DNA of 64,000 nt from Sphingomonadales bacterium (GTDB taxonomy: Bacteria; Pseudomonadota; Alphaproteobacteria; Sphingomonadales; Sphingomonadaceae): contig JAIXPC010000013.1 in the NCBI GenBank assembly GCA_027486415.1, positions 62,001 to 126,000 on the forward strand, in the 5' to 3' direction. The notes beneath the pieces were generated by a model. It saw nothing but the letters and a program-made list of their open reading frames with translations, was not told the DNA's origin and made no database searches. Shown in pieces: positions 12,198 to 23,191 of this stretch; the first letter of the stretch is position 1; every line of letters begins with the position of its first letter. Made by a program: the position numbers and the translations under genes.

Positions 12198-13001
12198 ATG
12201 CTGCTCGCGATCGATGTCGGCAACACCAATATCGTCTTTGCCCTGTGCCAGGGCACCGAGATCGTCCACCGCTGGCGCATCTCCACCGATGGCCAGCGCA
12301 CCGCCGATGAATATGCCGTGTGGCTGCACCAGCTGATGGCGCTGGAGGGCGTCGCCATGGGCACGGTCGATGCCGCCATCATCTCCACCGTGGTGCCGCA
12401 AACCCTGTTCAACCTGCAGCGCCTGTGCCGCAAATATTTCGAGGTCGAGCCATTGGTGGTCGCCGTTGGCGGCATCGAACTTGGGCTGTCGATCGCGCTG
12501 CCCAATCCGGCCGAGGTGGGAGCGGATCGTCTCGTCAACGCCGTCGCCGCGCACGAACTGTGGCCCGGCAACCTCATCATCATCGATTTCGGCACGGCCA
12601 CCACCTTCGATATCGTCTCGGCCGATGGCGCCTATCAGGGCGGGGCGATCGCGCCCGGCATCAACCTGTCGATGGATGCGCTCTACCAGGCTGCCGCCAA
12701 ACTGCCGCGCATCGCCGTGGAGCCGCCGCCGGAAGGGTTGGGCGCCATCGGCAAGGGCACCGTCCACGCCATGCAATCGGGACTGTTCTGGGGCTATGTC
12801 GGCCTGATCGAAGGGCTGGTGGCCCGGCTGTCGGCGGAACTGCCCAGCCCGCCGACGGTTGTGGCGACGGGCGGTCTTGCCACCTTGTTCCAGCGCCATA
12901 CCGCTGCCATAGCCCATGTCGACGGTGATCTCACCATTCGCGGGCTGATCCGCCTGCACCAACTGAATCAAAAAGAAGTAACGAATGACCCCAGGCAATG
13001 A
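12198..13001 (+). CDS. coaX: type III pantothenate kinase
   Basis: CoaX phosphorylates pantothenate, the first committed step of coenzyme A synthesis. The 267-residue protein opens [19 protein letters not shown] (P-loop-like phosphate motif). It continues with [16 protein letters not shown] and [14 protein letters not shown], the ASKHA-fold signatures of type III kinases. The ATG at 12198 lies 10 bases after birA. The longer track ORF reads through birA in another frame. The last 17 bases overlap the start of the RNase J gene. A second pantothenate-kinase-like gene of the unrelated type I family occurs at 37907-38602. Confidence 0.95.
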   Translation: MLLAIDVGNTNIVFALCQGTEIVHRWRISTDGQRTADEYAVWLHQLMALEGVAMGTVDAAIISTVVPQTLFNLQRLCRKYFEVEPLVVAVGGIELGLSIALPNPAEVGADRLVNAVAAHELWPGNLIIIDFGTATTFDIVSADGAYQGGAIAPGINLSMDALYQAAAKLPRIAVEPPPEGLGAIGKGTVHAMQSGLFWGYVGLIEGLVARLSAELPSPPTVVATGGLATLFQRHTAAIAHVDGDLTIRGLIRLHQLNQKEVTNDPRQ

Positions 13002-14631
13002 ACTGATCTTCCTGCCGCTCGGCGGCTCCGGCGAGATCGGCATGAACGTCAATCTCTATGGCGCCAACGGCAAGTGGGTCATGGTCGATCTGGGGATGAC
13101 GTTTGGTGATCCGCGTTACCCCGGCATCGATGTCGTGCTGCCCGACCTCAGCTTCATCGAAGACCGCCGCAAGGATCTGCTTGGCATCGTGCTGACGCAT
13201 GGGCACGAGGATCATATCGGCGCCATCCCCTATCTCGCCGCCGAACTGAAGGTGCCGCTCTATGCGACGCCGTTCACCGCCGGCCTGATCGCGAAAAAGC
13301 TGGAGGAGGAAGGGCTTGAACGCGAGGTCAAGCTCAACATCATTCCCATGGGCGGCACGCTGCAACTGGGCCCGTTCGGTTTCACCTATGTCGCGCTTGC
13401 CCACTCGATCCCCGAAGGCAATGCGCTGATTATCGACACGCCCTATGGCCGCATCTTCCACACCGGCGACTGGAAGCTGGATGATGCGCCGATGCTGGGC
13501 ACGCCCGTCACCGCCGCGCAGCTGAAGGCCATCGGTGACGAGGGCATCCTGGCGCTGGTGGGGGACAGCACCAACGTCTTCAACCCGGAAGCCTCAGGCA
13601 GCGAAAGCGACGTGAAGGACGGGCTGATGCGCGTCATCAAGGCGCGCAAACAGGGCCGGGTGCTGGTGACGACCTTTGCCAGCAATGCTGCCCGACTGGG
13701 CACGCTGGGGCAGGTGGCCAAGGCCTGCGGGCGCGAACTCGTTCTCGCTGGCCGGTCGATGGACCGCATCACCAAGGTGGCCCGCGCCACCGGCTATCTG
13801 AAGGACCTGCCCGATCCCATCGATTGGGACACGGCGATGGGCTTGCCCCGCAACAAGGTGCTGATCCTGTGCACCGGCGCGCAAGGCGAACCGCAGGCGG
13901 CGCTGTCGCGCATTGCCGACGGCAGCCACCCGGCGCTGCGCCTCGAAGCCGGCGATCTTGTCGTCTATTCGTCAAAGCAGATCCCCGGCAATGAACTCAG
14001 CATCGGCCGGGTGCAGAACGCGCTGGCGGCGCGCGGCATCGACATCATCACCGAGAAACAAGCGCACGTGCACGTCTCTGGCCACCCCGGTCAGCCGGAG
14101 CTGGAAGCCATGTACGAATGGATCCGCCCGGAAATCGCGATTCCTGTCCATGGTGAGCGCCGCCACATGGAAGAACATGCCAAGCTGGCCAAGGCGTGCG
14201 GCGTGCCACGCGCCATCGTGCCGGTGAACGGCAGCGCCATCCGCATCGCGCCCGATGGCCCCAAGCTCATCTCCCACGAGAAGGCCGGCCGTCTGGTGCT
14301 GGATGGCGACGTGATCCTGCCCGCCGATGGTGCCACCATCGTCGAACGCCGCCGCCTGTCGATGCACGGCGTGCTGATGGTGGGTGTCGTCGTCGGCAAG
14401 AATGGCCTGCCGGCGGCAACGCCCAAGGTGTCCGCGCACGGCGTGCCGGTGGAGGAGGACAAGGACGATTTCCTCGCCGCCTGCGCCGAAGCGGCGGAAA
14501 AGGCTGCCGCAAAGGCCGACGTGAAGCGCGCCGACGCCTATGCCGAGGCGATCCGCGTCGCCGTGCGCCGTGTCGCCCGCGACTGGACCGGCAAGAAGCC
14601 GGTGACCGAAGTGCAGGTGACCCGCCTGTGA
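12985..14631 (+). CDS. rnj: ribonuclease J
   Basis: Ribonuclease J is a metallo-beta-lactamase/beta-CASP RNase with endo- and 5'-exonuclease activity in RNA processing and decay. The 548-residue protein carries the metal site THGHEDH (His72, His74, Asp76, His77), [12 protein letters not shown] and [17 protein letters not shown] of the beta-CASP and C-terminal parts. The ATG at 12985 lies inside the 3' end of coaX, with AAGAAG as the likely ribosome site. The stop overlaps the GTG of the next small gene. It matches alphaproteobacterial RNase J in length and in position after coaX. Confidence 0.93.
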   Translation: MTPGNELIFLPLGGSGEIGMNVNLYGANGKWVMVDLGMTFGDPRYPGIDVVLPDLSFIEDRRKDLLGIVLTHGHEDHIGAIPYLAAELKVPLYATPFTAGLIAKKLEEEGLEREVKLNIIPMGGTLQLGPFGFTYVALAHSIPEGNALIIDTPYGRIFHTGDWKLDDAPMLGTPVTAAQLKAIGDEGILALVGDSTNVFNPEASGSESDVKDGLMRVIKARKQGRVLVTTFASNAARLGTLGQVAKACGRELVLAGRSMDRITKVARATGYLKDLPDPIDWDTAMGLPRNKVLILCTGAQGEPQAALSRIADGSHPALRLEAGDLVVYSSKQIPGNELSIGRVQNALAARGIDIITEKQAHVHVSGHPGQPELEAMYEWIRPEIAIPVHGERRHMEEHAKLAKACGVPRAIVPVNGSAIRIAPDGPKLISHEKAGRLVLDGDVILPADGATIVERRRLSMHGVLMVGVVVGKNGLPAATPKVSAHGVPVEEDKDDFLAACAEAAEKAAAKADVKRADAYAEAIRVAVRRVARDWTGKKPVTEVQVTRL

Positions 14632-14915
14632 AAGTGCAGTCGGCGCTGGCGATCTATCTGCTGTTCTGGACGCTGACCCTGTTTGCCGTGCTGCCGTTCG
14701 GCGTGCGGACGGCAGAGGAAGACGGCAGCGAAGCCGTGCCGGGCCAGGCGAACTCCGCGCCGACCAACCCGATGATCGGCCGAAAGCTGCTGTGGACAAC
14801 GGCGATCAGCGGGGTGCTGTTTGGCCTGTTCATGGCCAATTATGTTTATGGCTGGATCGGCGTCGACGACGTGCCGTTCTGGCGCACCCGCGGCCCTTAC
14901 GCACCGGGGAATTGA
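14628..14915 (+). CDS. DUF1467 family membrane protein
   Basis: This is a 95-residue protein with two hydrophobic segments, ALAIYLLFWTLTLFAVLPF near the N-terminus and WTTAISGVLFGLFMANYVYGWI after a short loop. The loop contains FGVRTAEEDG, typical of the DUF1467 family. Its function is not known. The family commonly follows RNase J in alphaproteobacteria, and no enzymatic motif is visible. The GTG at 14628 overlaps the RNase J stop (GTGA), making it the last gene of the nuoG operon. The track ORF from 14196 extends upstream into rnj in a wrong frame. Confidence 0.85.
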   Translation: MKVQSALAIYLLFWTLTLFAVLPFGVRTAEEDGSEAVPGQANSAPTNPMIGRKLLWTTAISGVLFGLFMANYVYGWIGVDDVPFWRTRGPYAPGN

Positions 14916-14922
14916 TCGGGCA

Positions 14923-14942
14923 GGGTGCCGGTGATGGCGCCC
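14923..14942. terminator. weak hairpin between convergent genes
   Basis: GGGTGCC and GGCGCCC can pair (one G-U) around a 6-base loop in the 40-base gap between the DUF1467 gene and the convergent coiled-coil gene. There is no long T-run, so it is only a possible end of the nuo operon transcript. Confidence 0.35.
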
Positions 14943-14955
14943 GCCGTCTTCGGCC

Positions 14956-17127
14956 TCAGTTGAACCGACCCGCCGCCTGGCCCAGCGCCAGATACAGCTT
15001 GCCCAGCGTGGAGGAGAGCAGGGTCGCGCCCAGCGCATCGCCGCCGCGTTCCGGCACCACGTCGGCCACCAGCGTCTCGAACTCCTGCAGGTAACGGCTG
15101 GCTTCGGTGCGGAATTCGGCATCATGGGCATAATGCCGGGCAAACTGGCGGCCGGTGCCGCTGTCCAGTCCCAGCGCCAGCCGGCGGGCGATGGCGCTGG
15201 CGTCGCCGGCGGCGTAATCCGCCCACGTCTTGTCGTCGATGTCGTAATCCAGCAGCTTGGCCAGATCGATGGCGCTGGATTGCAGGCTGTCGATCAGGGC
15301 GTTGGCGCGGCGACCGAGCGCATTGCGGGCGCGCACCTCGGCACGGGTTTCCACCCTGTCGACGTGGCTTTCCACCTCCGCCAGCGTCTGATTGAGCGCC
15401 AGCAGGCGCTGCACGACGCGTTCCGATGCGGCCTGCGCGCTCTCGCCGGCCTTGGCCTGCGCGGCCACCAGTTCCTCGATGCGGGCGCGGATCGGGGCGG
15501 CAAAGGCATCTTCGGTGCGCGCAACCGCTGCCTTGCTGAGCGCGTCCTCGGCCTCGACGATCACGCCGGCCAGCGCGTTCCGCATCGCACCGGCGGCGGC
15601 ATCGGCCACCTCGCGCACGCGGCCGAAGGTTTCGATGAGGTCGCCCGACGCGGTCAGGCTCAGGCGGCTGGTATCGGCTTCCAGCGCCTGCATCTGGGCC
15701 TGGGCGCGGGCGATGGCATCGGCCAGATCGCTGGCAGTCGCGGCCAGCGTCTCGCGCGCCATCGCCAGCCGGTCGCCGGCAAGGTTGAGCGTGTTGGTGC
15801 CGGTTTCCAGCGGCTCGGCCAGCGTGGCCGCCTGGTCCTTGATGGTGGCAACCTGGCTTTCCAGCCCGGCCAGCTGCGCGCGCAGGGCGGCCAGCTGCTG
15901 TTCGCCGGCCGGCAACTGGCCTTCGAACAGCGCGATGGTGCGAGCGGCCTCGCTGCCCATGTCTTCCAGGCGGCGCTGCACGGCGGCCAGCGCCTGATCG
16001 GCGCTGTCGAATGGCACGGCAAAGGCGGCAACACTGCTGGTGGCGGCGGCCAGCCGCTCGTCCAGCCCGGCCAGCGCATCGCTGTTGGTGGCAATGGCCG
16101 TCGAAAGCCGGCTTTCCAGCGCCTCGATGCGGCTGCCCAGCTCCTCCACCATCGCCGTCGCACTGCGCCCACTGGCCTCGATCTCGCCGGCGACGTTGGT
16201 GGCCATCTGCTGCAGGGTGGCGAGCCGCTCATCAAGGCTCCTGGCCGTTTCGCCGCCGATGTGCGCCAGCGCGGTGCGGGCCTGATCGACACTGGCCAGC
16301 AGCGCGCTGGTCTGGGCGTGGACGGCGTCGCGCGTCTGCTCGACCGACTGGGTGGTGCGGCGGAAGGCATCATCGATGGCGGCGTTCAGCTCACCGATCG
16401 GTGTCTGCACGGCATCGCGGGCGCTGGCGGCGGCGCTGGCCATGGCGTTCAGGCCGTCGCTGCTGGCCTGGGCCAGCGCATTGATCTCGCCGCGGCTGGC
16501 CTGCGCGGCGCGGCGGGCTTCGGCCTCTGCCTCGCTGGCGCGGGTATAAAGGCCGGCGAGCAGTGTTTCGGTTTCGGCCATCTGGGCGCGCAGCGTGTTT
16601 TCCGCGCGGCCCAGAAGCTCGATCAGGGTTTCGGCCTGGCTGGTCGCAGCCGGCACGACGCCGGCGACATTGCTGCCGGCGGCCACCGCCTGCGCCACGG
16701 TTTCATTCAGCTGCACATTGGCGCGTTCGATGGCGCTGGCGGCGCTGGTCACGGCGCGCGCATGATCGACGACGGGCGTTTCCATCGCCGCCAGCCGGTC
16801 TGTCGTCGCAGTCAGCTGCTCTTCCAGGCGGGCCAGCGATGCGGCGCTGTGTTCCAGCCATTCGGCGGCCTGCTGGGTACGGGCATCGGCAATCGCAGCG
16901 CGCGCGGCAGCGACGGCCCCGGCATCGCGCAGGTGCAGCATCGCCAGCCACACCACCGCCACCGGTGCCATCAGGCCGATGATGGCGGGAAGGGCGCGGG
17001 CCAGCGCCGGCGGCAGCGGCGTGCCTGCGGCCATCACCAGAACGGCAGCGGCCCACAGCAGGCTGGCAAGGATCGCCACCATCCACGGCCAGCGGCGGGG
17101 CTTCAGCGGAACGAAGGGATCATCCAT
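14956..17127 (-). CDS. membrane-anchored long coiled-coil protein of unknown function
   Basis: This is a 723-residue protein I cannot name. Two hydrophobic segments near the N-terminus (about residues 13-35, WPWMVAILASLLWAAAVLVM, and 41-64) should anchor it in the inner membrane. The rest, to about residue 590, is Ala/Glu/Arg/Gln-rich heptad-like sequence typical of long coiled coils. It resembles the helical stalk of chemoreceptors or the apolipoprotein-like repeats of cell-envelope proteins, but has no chemoreceptor hairpin signature. The C-terminal 130 residues are less repetitive and may form a small helical domain (ALIDSLQSSAIDLAKLLDYDIDDKTWADYAAG). The ATG at 17127 is the only start that keeps the membrane anchor. 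It lies after gltA with a terminator between, so it probably has its own promoter. Confidence 0.75.
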   Translation of the reverse strand: MDDPFVPLKPRRWPWMVAILASLLWAAAVLVMAAGTPLPPALARALPAIIGLMAPVAVVWLAMLHLRDAGAVAAARAAIADARTQQAAEWLEHSAASLARLEEQLTATTDRLAAMETPVVDHARAVTSAASAIERANVQLNETVAQAVAAGSNVAGVVPAATSQAETLIELLGRAENTLRAQMAETETLLAGLYTRASEAEAEARRAAQASRGEINALAQASSDGLNAMASAAASARDAVQTPIGELNAAIDDAFRRTTQSVEQTRDAVHAQTSALLASVDQARTALAHIGGETARSLDERLATLQQMATNVAGEIEASGRSATAMVEELGSRIEALESRLSTAIATNSDALAGLDERLAAATSSVAAFAVPFDSADQALAAVQRRLEDMGSEAARTIALFEGQLPAGEQQLAALRAQLAGLESQVATIKDQAATLAEPLETGTNTLNLAGDRLAMARETLAATASDLADAIARAQAQMQALEADTSRLSLTASGDLIETFGRVREVADAAAGAMRNALAGVIVEAEDALSKAAVARTEDAFAAPIRARIEELVAAQAKAGESAQAASERVVQRLLALNQTLAEVESHVDRVETRAEVRARNALGRRANALIDSLQSSAIDLAKLLDYDIDDKTWADYAAGDASAIARRLALGLDSGTGRQFARHYAHDAEFRTEASRYLQEFETLVADVVPERGGDALGATLLSSTLGKLYLALGQAAGRFN

Positions 17128-17137
17128 GGCTGGAACA

Positions 17138-17180
17138 CAAAACAGGAAAGGGGCCGCCGTTCAAGACGGCAGCCCCCTTC
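17138..17180 (-). terminator. intrinsic terminator downstream of gltA
   Basis: Read on the minus strand, AAGGGGGCTGCCGT, a short loop, then ACGGCGGCCCCTT form a GC-rich stem with a small bulge, followed by TCCTGTTTTG. It begins about 33 bases after the gltA stop and so ends the gltX-gltA transcript before the coiled-coil gene. Confidence 0.8.
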
Positions 17181-17212
17181 CGGCACGATATCCACAGCTT
17201 TGACGGCGAATT

Positions 17213-18493
17213 TCAGCCCCGCTGCGCCAGCGGCACGTAATCGCGGCGCGGATGGCCGGTGTAAAGCTGGCGCGGACGGCCGATCTTCTGTTCGCTGTCG
17301 CCCATCATTTCGGTCCACTGCGCGATCCAGCCGGTGGTGCGCGCCAGCGCAAACAGCGCGGTGAACATCGAGGTGGGGAAGCCGATCGCCGACAGGATGA
17401 TGCCGGAATAGAAATCGACGTTCGGATACAGCTTCTTCTCGATGAAATAATCGTCGGAAAGCGCGATGCGCTCCAGTTCGCGCGCGGTGTCGAGCACCGG
17501 ATCGGAAATGCCCAGCGTGTCCAGCACCTTGGTCGCCGCTTCGCCCAGCACCTTGGCGCGCGGGTCATAGTTCTTGTAGACACGGTGGCCAAAGCCCATC
17601 AGGCGGAACGGATCATCCTTGTTCTTGGCGCGGGCGATGAACTCCGGAATCCGCTCCGGACGACCGATCTGGCGCAGCATTTCCAGCGCCGCTTCGTTGG
17701 CGCCGCCATGCGCCGGGCCCCACAGGCAGGCGATGCCGGCGGCGATGCAGGCGAACGGATTGGCGCCCGACGAACCGGCCAGGCGCACGGTCGAGGTGCT
17801 GGCGTTCTGTTCGTGATCGGCGTGCAGGATGAAGATCTTGTCCAGCGCGTCTTCCACCACCGGGTTGATCACATAGGGCTCGGCCGGCACACCGAACGTC
17901 ATCCGCAGGAAATTGCCGGTATAGCTCAGCGAGTTGTCCGGATAGAGGAAGGGCTGGCCCACCGAATATTTGTAGGCCATGGCCGCGATCGTCGGCATTT
18001 TCGCGATCAGGCGGTGGCAGGCGATCTCGCGCTGCATCGGATCGTGGATGTCGGTCGAATCGTGATAGAAGGCGCTCAGCGCGCCGACGACGCCGCACAT
18101 GATCGCCATCGGGTGCGCGTCACGACGGAAGCCGCGATAGAAGGTGGCAAGCTGTTCATGCACCATGGTGTGGCGCGTGATCAGATATTTGAACTCGTCA
18201 TGCTCCTTGGCGTTGGGCAGTTCGCCGTTCAGCAACAGATAGGCCACTTCGAGGAAGCTCGACTTCTCGGCCAGCTGCTCGATCGGGTAGCCGCGGTGCA
18301 GCAGGATGCCCTGATCGCCATCGATATAGGTGATCTTGGATTCGCAGGCCGCCGTGCTGGTGAAGCCCGGATCAAAGGTGAAACGTCCCGTGTTGCCGTA
18401 AAGCTTTCGGATATCAATGACTTCCGGGCCAACACTGCCCTGGCGCACCGGATAATCTGCGCTGTTTCCGTCGATACCGATAGTGGCCGTCAT
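17213..18493 (-). CDS. gltA: citrate synthase
   Basis: GltA condenses acetyl-CoA and oxaloacetate into citrate, the entry step of the TCA cycle. The 426-residue protein has the type II (hexameric, NADH-responsive class) layout and active-site regions [15 protein letters not shown] and [16 protein letters not shown]. The ATG at 18493 gives [14 protein letters not shown] and is preceded by AAGGGAAAA at good spacing. The track start at 18514 adds seven residues. It lies 17 bases after gltX on the same strand, so the two are probably co-transcribed. A strong terminator follows. Confidence 0.96.
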   Translation of the reverse strand: MTATIGIDGNSADYPVRQGSVGPEVIDIRKLYGNTGRFTFDPGFTSTAACESKITYIDGDQGILLHRGYPIEQLAEKSSFLEVAYLLLNGELPNAKEHDEFKYLITRHTMVHEQLATFYRGFRRDAHPMAIMCGVVGALSAFYHDSTDIHDPMQREIACHRLIAKMPTIAAMAYKYSVGQPFLYPDNSLSYTGNFLRMTFGVPAEPYVINPVVEDALDKIFILHADHEQNASTSTVRLAGSSGANPFACIAAGIACLWGPAHGGANEAALEMLRQIGRPERIPEFIARAKNKDDPFRLMGFGHRVYKNYDPRAKVLGEAATKVLDTLGISDPVLDTARELERIALSDDYFIEKKLYPNVDFYSGIILSAIGFPTSMFTALFALARTTGWIAQWTEMMGDSEQKIGRPRQLYTGHPRRDYVPLAQRG

Positions 18494-18510
18494 GCCCGTT
18501 TTCCCTTCGA

Positions 18511-19935
18511 TCAACCCACCAGGGCGTCGTCAATCCGCCCCAGAACTTCGTCCTTGCCCAGCACTTCAAGAACCTCGAACAACCCGGGCGACTGGGCCGA
18601 TCCGGTGACAGCGGCGCGCAACGGCTGGGCAACCTGGCCAAGCTTCAGCCCGGCCTGTTCCGCCATGTCGCGCGCGGCCTGTTCCAGCGCGGCCGCCGAC
18701 CAGTCGGCCTGGGCGGCGAATCGTTCCCGGGCGCGGTCAAGCAGCCCCGGTGTCGCAGACGCTAGCAGCTTGATTGCGCCTTCGTCCATGGGGATTGGGC
18801 GGCTGCGAAGATAGAAAAGACAGCCATTGGCCAAATCGTTGAGATTGCTGGCGCGCTTCTTCAGCTCGGGCATGGTGCGCTGCAAAAGGCCACGGTCTGC
18901 CGGCGTCAGATCGCGGCCCAACGTCGCGGCCACGCGCGCGGCGATCAGATCGACCACCCGCGCATCGTCGGCGGCGCGCAGATAATGGCCGTTGATGTTC
19001 TCCAGCTTCTTGATGTCAAATCGCGACGGCGAGCGGCCGACAGCCTCCAGCCCGAACCACTGGATCGCCTCGTCGCGGCTGATGATCTCGGCATCACCAT
19101 GGCCCCAGCCCAGGCGCAGCAGGTAGTTTTCCACCGCTTCCGGCAGCAGGCCCAGTTCGTCGCGATAGGCATCGACGCCCAGCGCGCCGTGCCGCTTTGA
19201 CAGTTTCGCGCCATCGCTGCCGTGGATCAGCGGGATATGGGCATAGACGGGTTCGGGCCAACCGAGCGCGCGGATCAGCGCCAGCTGGCGGAAGGCGTTG
19301 TTGAGGTGATCATCGCCGCGGATCACGTGCGTCACGCCCATGTCGTGATCGTCCACCACCACGGCGAGCATATAGGTCGGCGTGCCGTCCGATCGCAGCA
19401 GCACGAAATCATCCAGCTCGGCATTGTTGACCGTGACCGGCCCCTGCACCTTGTCGTCGATGGTCACGCTGCCGTCGCGCGGGGCCTTCAGGCGGATCAC
19501 ATAGGGCTGGTCGTTCGGCCAATCCGTGCGGTCACGCCAGCGGCCATCATATCGCATCGGCTGCCTGGCCGCGCGCTGCTCCTCGCGCAGGGCGGCCAGT
19601 TCCTCGGCGGTGGCATAGCAGCGATAGGCATGGCCGCTGGCCAGCAGCTGGTGCGCCACCTCGGCATGGCGGGCGGCTCTGCTGAACTGATAGACGACCT
19701 CGCCATCCCAGTTCAGGTCAAGCCAGGTCATCCCGTCCAGAATGGCGGCGATGGCGGCATCGGTGGAGCGCGCGCGATCGGTATCCTCGATCCGCAGGCG
19801 GAACTCGCCGCCGTGGTGGCGGGCAAACAGATAATTGAACAGCGCGGTGCGCGCACCGCCGATGTGCAGGAAACCGGTCGGCGACGGGGCAAATCGGGTG
19901 ACGACCTTGCCGGTGAAAGCCTGTGTTGCGCTCAT
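18511..19935 (-). CDS. gltX: glutamate--tRNA ligase
   Basis: This class I aminoacyl-tRNA synthetase charges tRNA-Glu. The 474-residue protein has the HIGH-type motif HIGG (residues 24-27, in [12 protein letters not shown]) and the KMSKS-type motif KLSKRHG about residue 245, followed by the helical anticodon-binding C-terminus. I use the ATG at 19935 ([15 protein letters not shown]). The track start at 19971 adds 12 residues ([12 protein letters not shown]) that are not typical. The start faces comEC, so a divergent promoter region of only about 55 bases serves both. Confidence 0.95.
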   Translation of the reverse strand: MSATQAFTGKVVTRFAPSPTGFLHIGGARTALFNYLFARHHGGEFRLRIEDTDRARSTDAAIAAILDGMTWLDLNWDGEVVYQFSRAARHAEVAHQLLASGHAYRCYATAEELAALREEQRAARQPMRYDGRWRDRTDWPNDQPYVIRLKAPRDGSVTIDDKVQGPVTVNNAELDDFVLLRSDGTPTYMLAVVVDDHDMGVTHVIRGDDHLNNAFRQLALIRALGWPEPVYAHIPLIHGSDGAKLSKRHGALGVDAYRDELGLLPEAVENYLLRLGWGHGDAEIISRDEAIQWFGLEAVGRSPSRFDIKKLENINGHYLRAADDARVVDLIAARVAATLGRDLTPADRGLLQRTMPELKKRASNLNDLANGCLFYLRSRPIPMDEGAIKLLASATPGLLDRARERFAAQADWSAAALEQAARDMAEQAGLKLGQVAQPLRAAVTGSAQSPGLFEVLEVLGKDEVLGRIDDALVG

Positions 19936-19991
19936 GCGCGTTTCGTCCAATCCTTGAAGGTGAAAAATCACGGGGGAAAGCCGGGTGGCCG

Positions 19992-22091
19992 GTGGTTAGC
20001 AGAAGCACAGCGCCCGTTCAAACCGCGCCCGCGCGGCTGGCCGCTGGCTGGCAGCGCTGGCTGGAGGCGGAGCGCGCGCACCTGCCGCTGTGGCTGCCCG
20101 TTGCGCTCGCTGCCGGCATCTTGCTGTGGTTCGCGCTGCCGTGGGCGCCCTGGCGGCAGGCGGCGGCCGCCGGGGCGGGGGCGCTGGCGCTGGGCCTTGC
20201 GCTGGCCGGGCAGCGCCCGCTGGCGTGGGGTGCCGTGCTGGTGCTGGCGGGCATGGGTGTCACCGAACTGCGCGTGGCGACGGCGCATCACCCGGTTCTG
20301 GCTGCCCGCCAGTTCGCCAGCATCACCGGCGTGGTGGCAGAGGCGGAACCCTTGCCCTACGGCGATCAGCGCCTGACCATCGTGGCCGCCCCCGGCCAGG
20401 CCTTGCCCGATGGCGTGGAGCGGCTGCGGTTGCGGCTGCGCGGTCAGCAGCCCGATATTGCCGCCGGCACCACCATCAGCGCCCGCGCCCTCCTGTCGCC
20501 GCCAGCCGGCATGGTGGTGCCGGGCGGATACGATGGTGCAAGACGGGCCTGGTTCGATGGCATTGGCGCCACCGGCACGGCGCTTGGCGCTGTTGCCGTG
20601 ATCGCGCCGCCGCCGCCGGGGCCGGGCCTGTGGCTGGCCACCGTGCGCCAGGATCTGCAGGTGCTGATCACCCGGCGCCTGCCAGGAGAGGCGGGGGCGG
20701 TGGCCGCAGCCTTCGTCACCGGCTGGCAGGGGGCGATCCCGCCGGCCACGGCGCAGGCGATGCGCGATGCCGGCCTCGCGCATCTGCTGTCGATTTCAGG
20801 GCTGCACATCGCGGTGGTCGTCGGCAGTGTGACCCTTGCCCTGCGGCTGCTGCTCGGCCTGTGGCCGTGGGCGGTGCTGCGCGTGCCGGTGCCAACACTG
20901 GCGTTGGCGGCGGGCGCGCTGGCGGGCCTGGCCTACACGTTGCTGGCCGGCGCGCAGGTTCCGACGGTGCGCGCCGTGATTGCTGCCTCGATCGTGGTGC
21001 TGGGCATGCTGCTGGGCCGGCAGGCGCTGTCGCTGCGGCTGGTGGCGGCGGCGGCCTTTGCGATCCTCGTCGTCCGCCCCGAAGCGCTGCTGGGTGCCAG
21101 CTTCCAGATGAGCTTTGCCGCCGTCATCGGCATCATCGCCCTGTATGAAAGCCGGCTGGGCCGCTGGCTGGCAGCGGCGCGGGAGGATGAGGCGTGGTGG
21201 CAATGGCTGGCCCGCGCCGGCCTGTCTTTGCTGGCCAGCGGACTGGTCGCCGAATTCGCGCTGGCCGGCATTGGCCTCTATCATTTCGGGCGCAGCGGCC
21301 TTTACGGCATCGCCGCCAATCTGATCGCCATTCCGTTCACCAGCTTTGTTGCCATGCCGGCGCTGATGCTGGCGATGCTGGCCGAAGCGCTGGGGCTGGG
21401 CTGGCTGTGGCCCGTCGCCGGTTTTGCCATGCAGCGGCTGATCGACATTGCCGATGTGACGGCCGCGCTGCCCGGCGCGGTGGTGACGGCCGCTGCCATT
21501 CCGGCGCCGGTGCTCGCGCTGGCGGCGGGGGGCGGCCTGTGGCTGGCCCTGTGGCGCAGCGGCGCGCGCTGGTGGGGGCTGGTGCCCATCGCGGCGGCGC
21601 TGCTGATGGCAAGGGCCGACGCTCCGCCCGATCTGATCGTCAGCGGGGATGGCCGGCACGTCGCGCTGCGGCTGGCCGATGGCCGGCTGGCCCATGCGCG
21701 GGACCGGGTCGGCGATTTCCTGATCGACAACTGGGCGGAAGCGTTCGGTGCCGATGCGGCGCAGGCGGTGTGGATCGGTGCCTTGCCGGCCGGGCGCTGT
21801 TCGGCCGATGCCTGTGTGGTGGAGGCGGCGCGCGATGGCCGGCGCTGGCGCGTGCTGGCCACCACCGGCCGCAGCCTGATCCCGCGGGCCACGTTCGCCC
21901 CCGCCTGCGCTGCTGCCGATATCGTGGTTTCGGATCGCCGCCTGCCGGCCTGGTGCCGCCCACGCTGGCTGAAGCTTGATCGCGCCGCGCTGGCCACCAC
22001 CGGGGCTGCATCGCTGTGGCTGGCGGATCAGCGCATCGTCACCGCCGCCGATGCCGTGGGCGATCGGCCCTGGCAGCCGCAGTCTCCCTGA
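19992..22091 (+). CDS. comEC: ComEC/Rec2 family DNA-uptake membrane channel
   Basis: ComEC is the inner-membrane channel for single-stranded DNA in natural transformation. The 699-residue protein has N-terminal membrane helices and an OB-like domain (about residues 90-190). The competence-domain signature is [21 protein letters not shown], followed by many more helices to about residue 545. The C-terminal part ([18 protein letters not shown] onward) corresponds to the reduced form common in alphaproteobacteria. I see no HxHxDH metal site of the beta-lactamase domain found in other ComEC proteins. The start is uncertain. GTG 19992 has GGGGGAAAG 11-12 bases upstream, whereas the track start at 19923 would overlap gltX. 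Confidence 0.85.
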   Translation: MVSRSTAPVQTAPARLAAGWQRWLEAERAHLPLWLPVALAAGILLWFALPWAPWRQAAAAGAGALALGLALAGQRPLAWGAVLVLAGMGVTELRVATAHHPVLAARQFASITGVVAEAEPLPYGDQRLTIVAAPGQALPDGVERLRLRLRGQQPDIAAGTTISARALLSPPAGMVVPGGYDGARRAWFDGIGATGTALGAVAVIAPPPPGPGLWLATVRQDLQVLITRRLPGEAGAVAAAFVTGWQGAIPPATAQAMRDAGLAHLLSISGLHIAVVVGSVTLALRLLLGLWPWAVLRVPVPTLALAAGALAGLAYTLLAGAQVPTVRAVIAASIVVLGMLLGRQALSLRLVAAAAFAILVVRPEALLGASFQMSFAAVIGIIALYESRLGRWLAAAREDEAWWQWLARAGLSLLASGLVAEFALAGIGLYHFGRSGLYGIAANLIAIPFTSFVAMPALMLAMLAEALGLGWLWPVAGFAMQRLIDIADVTAALPGAVVTAAAIPAPVLALAAGGGLWLALWRSGARWWGLVPIAAALLMARADAPPDLIVSGDGRHVALRLADGRLAHARDRVGDFLIDNWAEAFGADAAQAVWIGALPAGRCSADACVVEAARDGRRWRVLATTGRSLIPRATFAPACAAADIVVSDRRLPAWCRPRWLKLDRAALATTGAASLWLADQRIVTAADAVGDRPWQPQSP

Positions 22092-22103
22092 AAGGAACCG
22101 CCC

Positions 22104-23132
22104 ATGGCCGACATCATCGATCCCGCCCGCCCGATCATCGATCCGCACCACCATCTCTGGGATCTTCGCACCGTGCTGGCGCGGCCGCAGCCCGATCATC
22201 CGTTCGCACGGGCGGTGGCGCGGTCGCCGCTCTACCTGCTGCCCGAACTGCTCGGCGATTTCGGGGCCGGCCACAATATCGTTGCCAGCGTGTTCGTCGA
22301 ATGCGGCGCCTATTACCGGGCGGGTGCGCCGGCGGCTTTGCGCCCCGTTGGCGAAACCGAATTCGTCAATGGCGTTGCCGCCATGAGTGCATCCGGCATG
22401 TATGGCTCGGCGCGGGCCTGTGCCGGCATCGTCGCCTATGCCGATCTGACGCTGGGAACAGAGGTGCGCGCGGTGCTGGCCGCGCACCGCGCCGCCGCGC
22501 CGGAACGCCTGCGCGGCATCCGCCATTCGGTGGCCCATGATCGCGATCCGGCGGTGCTGTCCTATCTCCAGTCACCGCGCGCCGGGCTGCTGGCCGAACC
22601 CGCCTTCCGCGCCGGCCTGGCCGAAGTGGCGGCGGCGGGGCTGAGTTACGATGTCTGGTTGCTGGCCCACCAGATGCCCGATCTGGTGGCGATGGCGCAG
22701 GCACTGCCGCAATTGACCATCATCTGCGATCATCTTGGCACACCGCTTGGCATCGGACGCCATGCCGGCCAGCGCGACCACGACTTCACCGACTGGGCGG
22801 CCAGCATGAGGGCGCTGGCCAATTGCCCGAACGTGGTGATGAAGATGGGCGGGCTGGCGATGCCGTTCGGTGGCTTTGCCAGTTTCATGGCCGAACCGAT
22901 GGCCACGGCGCAGATGCTGGCAGACGAATGGCGGCCCTGGATCGAAACGGCGATCAGCCTGTTCGGGGCCAGTCGCTGCATGTTCGAAAGCAACTTTCCC
23001 GTTGATTTCGGCACCTGCAATTACGCCACGCTGTGGAACGCCTTCAAGCTGATCGCGGCCAGCGCCAGTGACGATGAAAAGACCGCGCTGTTCAGCGGCA
23101 CGGCAGCGCGCGTCTATCGCATCAGCCTCTGA
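22104..23132 (+). CDS. amidohydrolase family protein (TIM-barrel, amidohydrolase-2 type)
   Basis: This is a 342-residue metal-dependent hydrolase of the amidohydrolase-2 type. The N-terminal HxH motif is in PIIDPHHHLWD (His15 and His17). Barrel motifs follow: VFVECGAYYR, GIVAYADLTLG, LRGIRHSVAHD, TIICDHLGTPLG and MFESNFPVDFGTCNY. The family includes lactonases, decarboxylases and dipicolinate-type hydrolases. The substrate cannot be told from sequence. The ATG at 22104 has AAAGGAAC just upstream and lies 12 bases after comEC, so it is probably co-transcribed with it. The two products have no obvious functional link. Confidence 0.88.
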   Translation: MADIIDPARPIIDPHHHLWDLRTVLARPQPDHPFARAVARSPLYLLPELLGDFGAGHNIVASVFVECGAYYRAGAPAALRPVGETEFVNGVAAMSASGMYGSARACAGIVAYADLTLGTEVRAVLAAHRAAAPERLRGIRHSVAHDRDPAVLSYLQSPRAGLLAEPAFRAGLAEVAAAGLSYDVWLLAHQMPDLVAMAQALPQLTIICDHLGTPLGIGRHAGQRDHDFTDWAASMRALANCPNVVMKMGGLAMPFGGFASFMAEPMATAQMLADEWRPWIETAISLFGASRCMFESNFPVDFGTCNYATLWNAFKLIAASASDDEKTALFSGTAARVYRISL

Positions 23133-23144
23133 TCCGATCCTCAC

Positions 23145-23171
23145 CGTCGCCCGGTCATGGTCCGGGCGACG
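23145..23171. terminator. bidirectional hairpin between amidohydrolase gene and lexA
   Basis: CGTCGCCCGG and CCGGGCGACG form a perfect 10-bp stem around a 7-base loop in the 59-base gap between two convergent genes. A second GC-rich inverted repeat follows (GGGCGGCCCGCCGCCC). T-tracts are absent, but position and stem strength favour a shared transcription stop. Confidence 0.6.
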
Positions 23172-23191
23172 ATGGGGGCGGCCCGCCGCCC

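Noticed and set aside
20796-22538. 580-residue minus ORF antisense to comEC
   Set aside because: No domain, no ribosome site, and it crosses into the amidohydrolase gene.
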